Notes under the pieces: model-generated
Told to the model about the DNA's origin: nothing
Seen by the model: only the letters and a program-made list of their open reading frames with translations
Databases searched by the model: none
Part shown: piece after piece, positions 1 through 8,710 of the stretch
Position numbering within the stretch: the first letter of the stretch is position 1
Layout: each line of letters begins with the position of its first letter
Made by a program: the position numbers and the translations under genes
NCBI GenBank assembly: GCA_027078745.1
Contig: JALWWO010000002.1
Span: forward strand, 1-64,000
Length of the DNA stretch: 64,000 bases
Reading direction: 5' to 3'
Source of the DNA: Chromatiaceae bacterium
GTDB taxonomy: Bacteria > Pseudomonadota > Gammaproteobacteria > Chromatiales > Chromatiaceae

Positions 1-592
<592 letters not shown>

Positions 593-626
593 AAAAAGGC
601 ACTGATTCAGCCAGCCCCTGCAAGGA

Positions 627-1493
627 ATGATGATGAAGATCCTATCCAGCCTAATCGCTGCCTTCTTCGTGCTCACAACTTTGATGGTTATCGATGCGGA
701 AGCCAAACGTTTCGGTGCGGGAAGAAGTCTCGGCAAGCAGTACAGTATGCCCCGGTCCACCCCATCACAAATCCCTTCCAGCGGTTATGGAAGGCCTGCA
801 CCGAGCATTGCCCCTGCTGCGGCACCGCAAAAAAAGAGCGGTATCAGCCGGTGGCTTGGGCCGCTCGCAGGTCTCGCAGCCGGTGGGCTCTTGGCTTCTC
901 TCTTCTTCGGGGATGCCTTTGAAGGCTTCCAGGCTATGGATTTTCTCCTGATCGCGGCTTTGGCGATCGGTGGATTCCTGCTGTTTCGGGCCATGCGGCG
1001 CAAACAAGCTCCCGCACCGGCGAGCGCCGTATCCTACCCGAGCAGCGCGCCATCCGTTGAGGAAGACATTCACGGCGCACCGGCTTCCCCACCCCCTTCC
1101 GGTGTAGAGGAAGTCCCCGATTGGTTTGATGGTCCTGCCTTCCTGGAGGCGGCGAAAACCCATTTCCTCCGGCTCCAAGCCGCTTGGGATCAGGGGGACT
1201 TCCGAGACATTCGGGAGTACACTACGCCCCAGCTCTTTGCGGAGCTACAACAGGAGTATCAGCGTCTGGGCGGTACAAGCCAGTTTACAGAAGTTGTTCG
1301 TTTGGATGCCCAAGTGCTCTGGGTGCGGCGAGAAGGAGATCTAGTGGTGGTGAGCGTCGATTTCTCCGGACTGATTCGGGAAGAAGAACAGGGCACGGCG
1401 AAGCGCTTTCATGAGATCTGGCATGTGCAACACCCTTGGGACACCAGCCAAGGGGATTGGCTGATCTCTGGTATCCAACAGGTGGAAGAATAA
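627..1493 (+). CDS. Tim44-like domain membrane protein
   Basis: Protein of 288 residues with an N-terminal signal or anchor (about 4-25), a low-complexity Gly/Pro/Ser/Ala stretch, two closely spaced hydrophobic segments (about 78-92 and 104-121), a second Pro/Ser-rich linker, and a C-terminal Tim44-like domain (about 165-288). The C-terminal part carries the typical 'FLEAAKTHFLRLQAAWDQGD' start of that fold. In bacteria such proteins are anchored in the inner membrane and their role is poorly defined. The gene starts with three near-tandem ATG codons. It is convergent with the DUF4340 gene, with a perfect inverted repeat between them. Confidence 0.85.
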   Translation: MMMKILSSLIAAFFVLTTLMVIDAEAKRFGAGRSLGKQYSMPRSTPSQIPSSGYGRPAPSIAPAAAPQKKSGISRWLGPLAGLAAGGLLASLFFGDAFEGFQAMDFLLIAALAIGGFLLFRAMRRKQAPAPASAVSYPSSAPSVEEDIHGAPASPPPSGVEEVPDWFDGPAFLEAAKTHFLRLQAAWDQGDFRDIREYTTPQLFAELQQEYQRLGGTSQFTEVVRLDAQVLWVRREGDLVVVSVDFSGLIREEEQGTAKRFHEIWHVQHPWDTSQGDWLISGIQQVEE

Positions 1494-1498
1494 CGAAC

Positions 1499-1527
1499 TA
1501 GCCCAAGAGGTTCTGCATCTTGGGCTA
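1499..1527. terminator. Convergent-gene inverted repeat
   Basis: Perfect 10-bp stem (TAGCCCAAGA / TCTTGGGCTA) with a 9-nt loop, between the stop of the Tim44-domain gene and overlapping the stop codon of the convergent DUF4340 gene. There is no long T tract on either side, so it could be a weak bidirectional terminator or an mRNA 3'-end stabiliser. Confidence 0.6.
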
Positions 1528-2292
1528 TTGAATCTCTTCCCAATCACGCATCCAAAGGGGCGGCTCCGCCACCGAGTAAATCAGACGCAGATCCAAACGA
1601 ATCCAATGCATACCATCCGGAGAGATGAGAAAGCGCAGAGATTTTTGTTGATCGTCTCTCAGTTCCAAAAGCTGCCCGCGGATCGGTGCTTTGCCGAGGG
1701 CAAGCACCTCTTCCGCCTTCAGCGCCTTCAATTCTTCTAGGGCACCCTGCGTCAGTCTTTCTCCTGCAAAAGTGCCTTGTATCGGGTGAAAGTCCAGAGG
1801 AACAAGTTGTCGAGAAACATAGGTTTCTGCCGGCGCGATGAGGTGGGGATAGAACCCATCCCCGATGAGAAAAGCTCGCCCCTCCCGCGCTACATATCGA
1901 TTACCCTCCGTGGGCTCGTTGTCGCCGAAGAGAATCGGAAGATTCTCTAGGGTTAGCGTGATCGCAGCAGGCGCTAATCCCAAGGTGTCCAAGGAAACCG
2001 TTTCTGGCATCGCCCGCAGAACCGGCGTGGCAGCGATGCGCACCAATTGTCGGATGCGTTCCTCATTTGCTTGGACTCGATAAGGTGCTTCCATGCGCCA
2101 GTGATCCCCCTTCCGAATCAGTGCAATCTCGGGTTGTCCCCTCCGCTCCAGTCGAATGCGCTCGATGGATTCCGGATGCAGTGCGGTGAGCTGAGGTACC
2201 CGTTGATCCCGTTCTAGTGCTTGTTGCACGGCCCAGCTGAGGAACAGGGCGATGGAGAGCAAAAGGAGATTGAGGAGCCAGCGGCAGGTCAT
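1525..2292 (-). CDS. DUF4340 domain protein of a Gld-type ABC locus
   Basis: 255-residue protein with one N-terminal membrane anchor (about 6-24) followed by a periplasmic DUF4340 region; 'GDHWRMEAPYRVQANEER' at about 54-71 is the family-like 'W.m..P....a....i' motif. The upstream extension of the frame was rejected because ATG at 2292 overlaps the GldG-like stop by 4 nt (ATGA), which suggests translational coupling. DUF4340 proteins commonly follow GldA/GldF/GldG-type ABC transporter genes. The molecular function is not established. It is the last gene of the operon. Confidence 0.88.
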   Translation of the reverse strand: MTCRWLLNLLLLSIALFLSWAVQQALERDQRVPQLTALHPESIERIRLERRGQPEIALIRKGDHWRMEAPYRVQANEERIRQLVRIAATPVLRAMPETVSLDTLGLAPAAITLTLENLPILFGDNEPTEGNRYVAREGRAFLIGDGFYPHLIAPAETYVSRQLVPLDFHPIQGTFAGERLTQGALEELKALKAEEVLALGKAPIRGQLLELRDDQQKSLRFLISPDGMHWIRLDLRLIYSVAEPPLWMRDWEEIQ

Positions 2293-3629
2293 GGGATTCT
2301 CCTCCGACGCCATCGGATCAGGAGCCCCAGGGAAGCGAAGAGCAGGGGAAGCACCACCAGGGCACCGATGCCGAGGAAGATACGAGCTGTATCGGTGAGT
2401 TGCAATGCCCGATCCTCTACCGCTTTCCGCGGTGCGATCTCCGCCCCTTCCGGAGTGGTGAGCCATCGCACCAGGCGCAAACCCAACGTCCCGTTCCCCC
2501 CTTGAGAAAGGGAAGCATTGCTGAGGAAATCCCCATCGCCTAAGAGTACTAACCGCTGCTCACCTCGGTCGCGCGGGCGGTGCAGGAACAGGGCCACCGC
2601 CAAGGGCCCGGGCTCCTCTCCCTTTTCCGCATCCCGCCGCACCACCCCTTGAATGGGGCCTGTTTCATTCCAGCTGTTTTCCAGGGTCTTCAAGGGAGTT
2701 TCCACTTCCCATCGGGGATCGGCTAAGGGACGATAGGCCCGAGTGCCTGGCAGGAGCACCGGGCCAAGGCCTTGGGTCCAATGCGGATCGCTGTCCGCTG
2801 GGATCAGGGCGATGCTGGGATCCTCGATATTGAGGCGACGCACATTGGCATCCACCAGAATGCCCGGCAGCGGGTGGATTCCGAGGAAATCCGCCAAAGG
2901 TTCCAAGCCGTTGAGGGGGCCCGGGTCCATGAACCACAGCAGATTCCCCCCCGCCTTCACGTATTCGATGAGCTGTTCCGCCTCCCCAGGGAACAGGGAA
3001 ATGAAGGGCATGGAGAGCACTAGGAGATCTGTATTATCGGGAATCTGTTGCTGCTCCAGGAGGTCCAGGGTTTGCAGGCGATACCCCTGTTCCCGAAGGT
3101 GCTGGGCGAAGCGGCTGAGATCTCCCGGGGCTGCTCCCTCCAATCGTCGCTCCCCATGTCCTTCTAAGAAAACGATCCAGGGCTTTCGCCTGCGGGAGAG
3201 GCGGGCGAGGGCGGCGGTCAAACTAGATTCGTTCAGCTGATTCAAGACTTCTCGGCGGTTTCCATAGGCGATCAGCGCCTGCCCAGGCTGAGAAATCCCC
3301 GCCGCTCTAGCCTGATCGGGAGCGATCTGGGGATCTACATATCGGCTCACCAGCCTGAGCCCCGCCGCCCGATAGCGCGCGAGCAGGGATTCTATCCATC
3401 GCGCCTGGGATTGATGCCGGTTCATAAACAAGGTGATTTGAACCGGTTGATCCAAGGTGGCGATGAGATCCAAGGTGGCGGGATGCAGAGTGTTGCGAGC
3501 GCTGGTCGTCCAGTCCCAAACCCGTTCCCAACGGGCGCTGAGCCAGCCTGCGAGCAACAGAATGATGGTCAACAGGAGGAAGAAAACGCCATCCGCGAGA
3601 CGGCGATTCAGTCGAGCATAGGTTCCCAT
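2289..3629 (-). CDS. GldG-like ABC transporter auxiliary protein
   Basis: 446 residues: N-terminal membrane helix (about 14-31), a long periplasmic part with the GldG/ABC_transp_aux fold (thioredoxin-like segment with 'ITLFMNRHQSQARWIESLL' near 65-83, then 'GNLLWFMDPGP' near 229-239), and a C-terminal membrane helix (about 416-438) ending in an Arg-rich tail. It belongs with the permease just upstream (7-nt gap) and the DUF4340 gene just downstream (4-nt overlap). Homologues work with an ABC-2 permease and ATPase in gliding bacteria and, more widely, in export or envelope processes with unknown substrates. No gliding function is implied here. Confidence 0.88.
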   Translation of the reverse strand: MGTYARLNRRLADGVFFLLLTIILLLAGWLSARWERVWDWTTSARNTLHPATLDLIATLDQPVQITLFMNRHQSQARWIESLLARYRAAGLRLVSRYVDPQIAPDQARAAGISQPGQALIAYGNRREVLNQLNESSLTAALARLSRRRKPWIVFLEGHGERRLEGAAPGDLSRFAQHLREQGYRLQTLDLLEQQQIPDNTDLLVLSMPFISLFPGEAEQLIEYVKAGGNLLWFMDPGPLNGLEPLADFLGIHPLPGILVDANVRRLNIEDPSIALIPADSDPHWTQGLGPVLLPGTRAYRPLADPRWEVETPLKTLENSWNETGPIQGVVRRDAEKGEEPGPLAVALFLHRPRDRGEQRLVLLGDGDFLSNASLSQGGNGTLGLRLVRWLTTPEGAEIAPRKAVEDRALQLTDTARIFLGIGALVVLPLLFASLGLLIRWRRRRIP

Positions 3630-3636
3630 AATGGGG

Positions 3637-4368
3637 CTAGGGCAGCTGTTGGTTGGCGAGTTGCCGATGGCTGAGGGCGAGGAAAAAAACGGTGAAGAGG
3701 AAAAAATACAGGAGATCCGACCCGCGCACCATGCCCATCAAAAAGCTGAACAGATGTTCGTTCCAGGATAGCCAGGCGAACAGGGTGCCGGTTGCTTCCC
3801 CGCCGGTATTGCCGATCACCGATAGCAGGATCAAGATGCCGTAGGCGAGCACCGCCGCAACTCCGGGTTGCTCCGTGCAGCTAGAGGCGAACAGCCCTAC
3901 GGCAGCGAACAAGCAGGCGCAGAGACCAAGCCCCAGGGTTGCCGCCGCCAGTAGCCCAAGATCCAGGGGAGCGAACTGAGCGAGCAGCACGCCCAGCAGC
4001 AGGGGCAAGCAGGCCAGGGGAATGAGCACCGCCACCAACCCCAAAAACTTACCCAACAGGATTTCCAGCAGGCTGAGGGGCGCCGCATTCAACAGGGCGA
4101 AAGTCCCTTCCCGCCGCTCTCCGCTGATCAGCCCCATGGCGAGAGGGGGCGCGGAGAGCAGGAGCAGCACGGCGCCGAACCCGAAGAGATGGAAGCTCAA
4201 CGTCAGGGTCAAACCCATGCCCCGCTGGGCTGCTTCCAGGGCAGAGAACCGTTCCAACACCCCCAGGAAAATCCAGCCTAGAATCCCCTGATTGGCAGCC
4301 AGTAACCCCCAAGCCAGGGGGGAGAAAAAAGTCCGCTGCCATTCCCTGCGGGCGAGGGTGAGGATCAT
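3637..4368 (-). CDS. ABC-2 family permease, GldF-like
   Basis: 243-residue polytopic membrane protein with about six hydrophobic segments. It has the ABC-2 permease N-terminus 'ARREWQRTFFSPLAWG' (about 6-21) and the conserved 'LISGERREGTFALLNAAPLS' stretch (about 80-99). It is the membrane channel partner of the ATPase at 7790-8704 and the GldG-like gene that follows. The gene begins 27 nt after the Argonaute stop codon. Just upstream of its ATG is a short copy of the ATPase 3' end (4364-4391), suggesting that the ATPase and permease genes once overlapped as ATGA. Confidence 0.9.
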   Translation of the reverse strand: MILTLARREWQRTFFSPLAWGLLAANQGILGWIFLGVLERFSALEAAQRGMGLTLTLSFHLFGFGAVLLLLSAPPLAMGLISGERREGTFALLNAAPLSLLEILLGKFLGLVAVLIPLACLPLLLGVLLAQFAPLDLGLLAAATLGLGLCACLFAAVGLFASSCTEQPGVAAVLAYGILILLSVIGNTGGEATGTLFAWLSWNEHLFSFLMGMVRGSDLLYFFLFTVFFLALSHRQLANQQLP

Positions 4369-4391
4369 AAAATTTCTCCCGCGAGCGCTCG
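4364..4391 (-). repeat. Insert-flanking imperfect direct repeat, permease copy
   Basis: Twenty-two of 28 positions match 7789-7816. Read in the ATPase frame on the minus strand, it encodes RALAGEIL and stop, against RAIAGEIS and stop at the true ATPase end. It lies between the Argonaute stop codon and the permease start, so it looks like the residue of a former ATPase-permease junction or a regenerated gene 3' end. Confidence 0.75.
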
Positions 4392-4395
4392 GCAG

Positions 4396-6594
4396 TCAGA
4401 GCCAAAAGGGAATGTTCCCCTCTAAATCCTTCGGCTTAATCCCATGCAAGGCTAAATAACCTATTCTATCACTGTAATGAACGGTAACCGGTAATTTAGG
4501 TTGTATCTGAGAACCATAATGCAGCAGCGTCAAGGAAAGAACGGAATGGATTGCTTGTTCTATCGTAAAGGGTGCTTCCGTTCTTATGTATAGAGGTTGC
4601 GGCGTTGCTGTTCTAAATGGAGGAAGCGACGAAACCAATAAGGCTTCCCGTGCATTGAGCTTAAACGCCGTTCCTTTCTCTGGCTGTTGGATGTCTATCT
4701 TGCTACCTTTCTCTGGCTGTTGGATGTCCATCTTGCTACCTTTCTCTGGCTGTTGGATGTCCATCTCGCTACCTTTTTGCTGTTGCTCATGATAAATTGC
4801 ACGATAAATTCTTGGCGCGCCTGATTTGCGGATTTCAACGAGATAGAAGGTAGCCCCGAGTTCTTCCGCCAAGCGATGCAACGCCTGTTTTTCGTTGCCT
4901 CGAAAGGGTCCGTCGCGGTGAATCACAACACGCTTCCCTGCGAAGGTATCAGCCGGGAATAAGCTATGCAACACAGTGTCCGGGATGGTCTCTCCTTCCA
5001 AGGGTGCATCGTGGATAGCATACTGCAGGAGTTCACCGTTGTTGAAATAGATTCTTGCCGTGGCTGCTACATTCATCGAACCGGCTAAGTTTTGTTTTCT
5101 CTCCCTAGCGATGTCGATGCCGACGACCAGATCCGCATAGGGCAAGGGATCTGCCAGCACAAAGGGAATGTTTCCGGTCTTTCCGAGTATACCCAACGCG
5201 ACATTCCAGAGAGCATATTGCGTGTTCAGTGTCGAATGATCAATGACCTGACCGGCTATATTACGCCCTATGGTTAAGGATTTGAAATGACCATAGAACC
5301 AATCATCGCCTTCTTCATCGTTTTCTTTAAAATCAGGGAAGATCGCTACAATAACATCCGGTTTTTTCTCCTGAAGTCGGTTGATCGATTTTTCAATGCT
5401 GACCCTTGACAGGGTCATAACCTGCTCTTGACCGACAAATTTCAGACGGACCCCAAGCGTTGATAGAATCTCTCTAATTTGTTTACCAAAATTCGTTTCT
5501 GGAATGGGTGGCCGTCGGGCATCGATTACGCCCATCGAGATGGTTTCCGTACGCCGTTTGTACAGGCCATATTTCTGAAGATACTGGAAAACCTCCTTAT
5601 CTGAACAGGTCTGATTGTTCCCAACCTGGATCTTTGGGGTAAACTCGACATCTTCGCCGCGCAGAAATCGTTCTGGGTAGTGCCGAGAGCTATAAAACTT
5701 ACCCTCAATTCCGTGCAATTCACACAGCCGAGTCCGAAGCTCACGGATCATTTCAAACCGATGCTTAGGCGCGATCCGAAACGCATTGAGCGCTTTCTTC
5801 GAATCCACGCCAAATTTAGAAAGATAACCGGTCATCAAGACCACCTTCAGGGCACTGACAGGATAATCATAATAATTCTGTCCGTGTCGAATTTTGACAA
5901 CCCATTCATTCTCTGGTGCATTTTGAAGGAATAGCTGCATCCTTTTATCGGATGAGGTGGCGAGCAGTCGTTGGCGGTGGTCCTTCATGAGTCCAACAAC
6001 ATTCACAATCTCCCCTTTGAAGTCCTGTTCTTTGACGAGCACCCAAATGCCCAACAATTCTTGAGGATCTTGCAGGGTAGCTGCATAGGCTTTCAGATCC
6101 TTCTTGTAAATTAGATTCGACGAAATGGAAAGAGAAATTGCGGGTTCATCCCCCACCGCCCATCCTCGGAGATCACAGTTCCGTTCCACATAGGCGGGAC
6201 CAAGATCTTTTTCCTCTGTTTGTAAAATAGCTTGGGTTTGCTTTCGGAAATCGGCTAAGATTCCGTTGCTAAAAAAATCTGCAATCTCTTTTGGTGTACT
6301 TTGCCAAGCCGGGTACGGCGTGATCTTGTAGAGATGGGTAAACGGATCGGGTTCTCTTCGCCACAAGCTTTCCAATGCCTTCTGAAATGCCTCTTCAGAT
6401 TGTTCAGCATCGGAGATGAGCTTAGAATTACTCCAAACCCAGTTTCCAGGGAAATGTTGCCGCAGGCGATAGGACAGTTTTCCACCGATCTTTTTGGCGC
6501 TGTTATTTTCTCCGATGATTAAATGATATGCAAACAGCTTAGGTAAGCTATCCGTATCCACAGGTATCAATTCTGTAAAGATTATATCCTGCAT
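4396..6594 (-). CDS. ago: Long prokaryotic Argonaute, predicted active nuclease
   Basis: 732-residue Argonaute: N and L1 region (about 1-125), PAZ-like and L2 region (about 126-330), MID (about 335-485), PIWI (about 486-732), ending in the hydrophobic PFWL typical of Argonaute C-termini. The MID motif Y434, K438, Q449, K472 has the +4, +11, +23 spacing of the set that binds the 5'-phosphate end of guides in TtAgo-type proteins. The catalytic DEDX tetrad appears complete: D494 (VGIDIAR), E535 (EGETI), D561 (IHRDG), D709 (HYSDR). Guide-directed cleavage of DNA or RNA and a role in defence against plasmids or phage are inferred from the family. An 11-residue unit occurs three times at 608-640, between D561 and D709. 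GC content is clearly lower than in the flanking genes, and no strong Shine-Dalgarno site is seen. Transfer is likely. Confidence 0.93.
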   Translation of the reverse strand: MQDIIFTELIPVDTDSLPKLFAYHLIIGENNSAKKIGGKLSYRLRQHFPGNWVWSNSKLISDAEQSEEAFQKALESLWRREPDPFTHLYKITPYPAWQSTPKEIADFFSNGILADFRKQTQAILQTEEKDLGPAYVERNCDLRGWAVGDEPAISLSISSNLIYKKDLKAYAATLQDPQELLGIWVLVKEQDFKGEIVNVVGLMKDHRQRLLATSSDKRMQLFLQNAPENEWVVKIRHGQNYYDYPVSALKVVLMTGYLSKFGVDSKKALNAFRIAPKHRFEMIRELRTRLCELHGIEGKFYSSRHYPERFLRGEDVEFTPKIQVGNNQTCSDKEVFQYLQKYGLYKRRTETISMGVIDARRPPIPETNFGKQIREILSTLGVRLKFVGQEQVMTLSRVSIEKSINRLQEKKPDVIVAIFPDFKENDEEGDDWFYGHFKSLTIGRNIAGQVIDHSTLNTQYALWNVALGILGKTGNIPFVLADPLPYADLVVGIDIARERKQNLAGSMNVAATARIYFNNGELLQYAIHDAPLEGETIPDTVLHSLFPADTFAGKRVVIHRDGPFRGNEKQALHRLAEELGATFYLVEIRKSGAPRIYRAIYHEQQQKGSEMDIQQPEKGSKMDIQQPEKGSKIDIQQPEKGTAFKLNAREALLVSSLPPFRTATPQPLYIRTEAPFTIEQAIHSVLSLTLLHYGSQIQPKLPVTVHYSDRIGYLALHGIKPKDLEGNIPFWL
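4675..4773 (-). repeat. Three 33-bp tandem repeats inside the Argonaute PIWI domain
   Basis: Three head-to-tail 33-bp units (4675-4707, 4708-4740, 4741-4773) that keep the reading frame and encode GSEMDIQQPEK, GSKMDIQQPEK and GSKIDIQQPEK (residues 608-640). The units differ by only one or two bases, so the expansion is recent or maintained. They lie in a loop after the conserved 'RKSGAPRIYR' strand of PIWI and before the fourth catalytic residue. Confidence 0.95.
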
Positions 6595-6689
6595 GATACA
6601 TGCGGCCCTAATGTCGTATGGAAAACTATTTAGACAAGCTGAAAGCGGCTGGTCGCAGCTCGACGGAATTTTTCAATTGTTCCGAGCGT

Positions 6690-7664
6690 TTAAGCAGAAC
6701 GGATTCGATCTGTAATACTTGCCTCTTCAACCCCAATCGAAAACAGACTTGTGCCGGTGTGGACTAATGCATTGCTTCTCAGCTGAATCAATCTACCGTC
6801 CAACGGCGCGACCACGTTCGTTTGTTTCAGGAGATCCAGGGCGACCAGTTCGCCGATCTTATCCCCCTTTTGTACTTCACTCATCAGGGGTGCAGTAGGT
6901 ATCCAGATACCCGCGCTGTCCGAATAAATCGGTGTACGGTGAAAAGCAGGAGGAGAAGCGTTGGCTGGCATCGCATCGATCACGCCGACGCATTTGGCGA
7001 CTTCGATCAATCCTTCCGCTGCTTTCTGAATTTCCTGGGGAGATAAAACAACGAGTTGGGAAGTTTCCACAGCGAACCCGGGCACGCCTTTTTTTGCCAG
7101 AGCTGCTAACAGGGTACCGGAATATTGTATCTCATTCGGGACAGAAAAATTCAGCGCCCAGACGATCGCAGGGGAAAAGGCACGGATTCCTTTCAGGCTC
7201 CTCCGATCAATCGCCCTATCTTCATGAGGCAAGTATATTGCCATGATGGGTGTGTTCATCTTAAATTCGTGGAGATCTACCACGAAAGATACTTGAGACA
7301 GGTATTCACATAATTGATACGCTAACCGCTCGGTAAACGTGCCTTTGGGCTTCCCCAAGCCGCTGCGATTCAGATCGTAGAAATCCATCAGTCCCACCCG
7401 AGTGCCGGTAGACTGAGCAAATGGATTGGCCGCTGTAATGATGCTAACCGATCCCTTCAGAGATCTGCCGAGCATCTCCCGCACGAAGATCCGGCTGATT
7501 GCTAAACTAGCCGTCTCATCCCCATGAACGCCACACAATACGGCTAATCGGGGCTCGCCGGTTCCTATCGTTACAACGGGCACACGGATATCCAAACTCC
7601 CGATCTGTCCAATTTCGAGATATGAAGTCGCAATCAGGCCGGTTGTCATTATCCTTTTCCCCAC
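6690..7664 (-). CDS. Succinylglutamate desuccinylase/aspartoacylase family deacylase
   Basis: 324-residue M14-type zinc deacylase. Zinc-ligand motif H47-x2-E50 (CGVHGDE) and H132 (DLHE) are present, as are the substrate-site elements NPFAQ (80-84) and DLNR (97-100). The C-terminal quarter has the barrel-sandwich-like domain usual for the AstE/AspA family (KGDKIGELV... near 266-300). Members cleave N-acyl groups from amino acids or related amides; the substrate here is unknown. It precedes the Argonaute gene by 95 nt in the same orientation, and both lie inside the insert that splits the ABC operon. An alternative ATG lies at 7649. GC content is intermediate (one hand-counted line gave 50%). 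Confidence 0.85.
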   Translation of the reverse strand: MGKRIMTTGLIATSYLEIGQIGSLDIRVPVVTIGTGEPRLAVLCGVHGDETASLAISRIFVREMLGRSLKGSVSIITAANPFAQSTGTRVGLMDFYDLNRSGLGKPKGTFTERLAYQLCEYLSQVSFVVDLHEFKMNTPIMAIYLPHEDRAIDRRSLKGIRAFSPAIVWALNFSVPNEIQYSGTLLAALAKKGVPGFAVETSQLVVLSPQEIQKAAEGLIEVAKCVGVIDAMPANASPPAFHRTPIYSDSAGIWIPTAPLMSEVQKGDKIGELVALDLLKQTNVVAPLDGRLIQLRSNALVHTGTSLFSIGVEEASITDRIRSA

Positions 7665-7788
7665 TTGACTAGAGTTTTCGTACCATTAACCCAATAACAT
7701 TGGACTGCGAAACATTCAGAGGTAACTTGCCCCCTGAGCGAATCAACCCGAGTTTTCATGGATCCCTCACGAGAAGAGCATGAGGCGA

Positions 7789-7816
7789 ATCATGAAATTT
7801 CCCCCGCAATTGCCCG
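7789..7816 (-). repeat. Insert-flanking imperfect direct repeat, ATPase copy
   Basis: This is the 3' end of the ABC ATPase gene, including its TGA embedded in ATGAT. It matches 4364-4391 at 22 of 28 positions in the same orientation. Together the two copies bracket about 3.4 kb that contains only the deacylase and Argonaute genes. Confidence 0.75.
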
Positions 7817-8704
7817 AAAGAATAGTTGCTCTAGATCCGTGCGCGCTGGGCTGAGTTCACAGAGCCCCCAGCCCTGTTCCACGATCTGTTTCGCCAGTGC
7901 GGAAATCGGCTGTTCGGACCGGTATTCCAGGGAGAAGAAGCCCGCTTCCTGACAGGGCTGGATCTGTTGAACACCGGGCAGTTGCGCGAGCACGGAAAGA
8001 TCGGGGGGATTTTCCAAACCCAAGCGATAGCGATGTTCCGATGCAGTGGAAAGCCGACTTTCATGCAGTACCCGCCCATTTTGCAGGATCAACACCCGCT
8101 GACAGACCGCTTGGACTTCGGACAGCACATGACTGGAAAAGAGAATTCCGCAATCGCAGGCGAGTTCCCCGATGAGCTGGGCGATCTCTTGTCGTTGCAG
8201 GGGATCCAAGCCTTCCGTAGGTTCATCCAGAATCACCAGGGCGGGTTCGTGCACGATGGCTTGGGCGATCCCCACCCGCTGCCGATAGCCTTTGGATAGC
8301 TTCCAGATGGGATAGCGGGCCACCTCCGTCAGCTGACAGCGCAGCAGCACCCGATCCAAAGCTTCCCGCTGCTCGGCTCTACTGAGCCCGCGGAGGCGGG
8401 CGCAATAGGTTAGATATTCCTGAACCCGCATGTTGCGGTAGAGAGGCGGACGCTCCGGCAGATAGCCCAGATGCCGCTTGGCCCGTCGCGGAGATCGCAC
8501 CAGATCCAAACCCAGAATCCGAATGCGGCCCTGGGTCGGGCGCAAGGTGCCGCTGAGCAGCCGCAAGCAGGTGCTCTTTCCCGCTCCGTTGGGTCCTAGC
8601 AAACCCAGCACATCCCCGGTTTCCAGCTTCAGGTTGAGGGGATGGAGCGCAGGGAAATCCCCATACGAGCAGGATAGGTTTTCCGCGATCAGCAGGCTAT
8701 CCAT
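7790..8704 (-). CDS. ABC transporter ATP-binding protein, GldA-like
   Basis: 304-residue ABC ATPase. Walker A GPNGAGKST (about 37-45), a signature of the LSKGYRQR type (about 138-145), Walker B with LVILDEPTEGLDP (about 158-170), and a C-terminal extension of about 90 residues as in GldA/CcmA-like exporters. It starts 6 nt after the ClpV stop codon, so the two are probably co-transcribed. Its natural partners, the permease and GldG-like protein, lie 3.4 kb downstream beyond the Argonaute insert. The stop codon is part of an ATGA that would have overlapped the next start in the uninterrupted operon. Confidence 0.92.
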   Translation of the reverse strand: MDSLLIAENLSCSYGDFPALHPLNLKLETGDVLGLLGPNGAGKSTCLRLLSGTLRPTQGRIRILGLDLVRSPRRAKRHLGYLPERPPLYRNMRVQEYLTYCARLRGLSRAEQREALDRVLLRCQLTEVARYPIWKLSKGYRQRVGIAQAIVHEPALVILDEPTEGLDPLQRQEIAQLIGELACDCGILFSSHVLSEVQAVCQRVLILQNGRVLHESRLSTASEHRYRLGLENPPDLSVLAQLPGVQQIQPCQEAGFFSLEYRSEQPISALAKQIVEQGWGLCELSPARTDLEQLFFRAIAGEIS

Positions 8705-8710
8705 CTGGGC

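Noticed and set aside
4675-4773. Possible CRISPR array
   Set aside because: The 33-bp units are contiguous without spacers and keep the Argonaute reading frame, so they are a coding tandem repeat.
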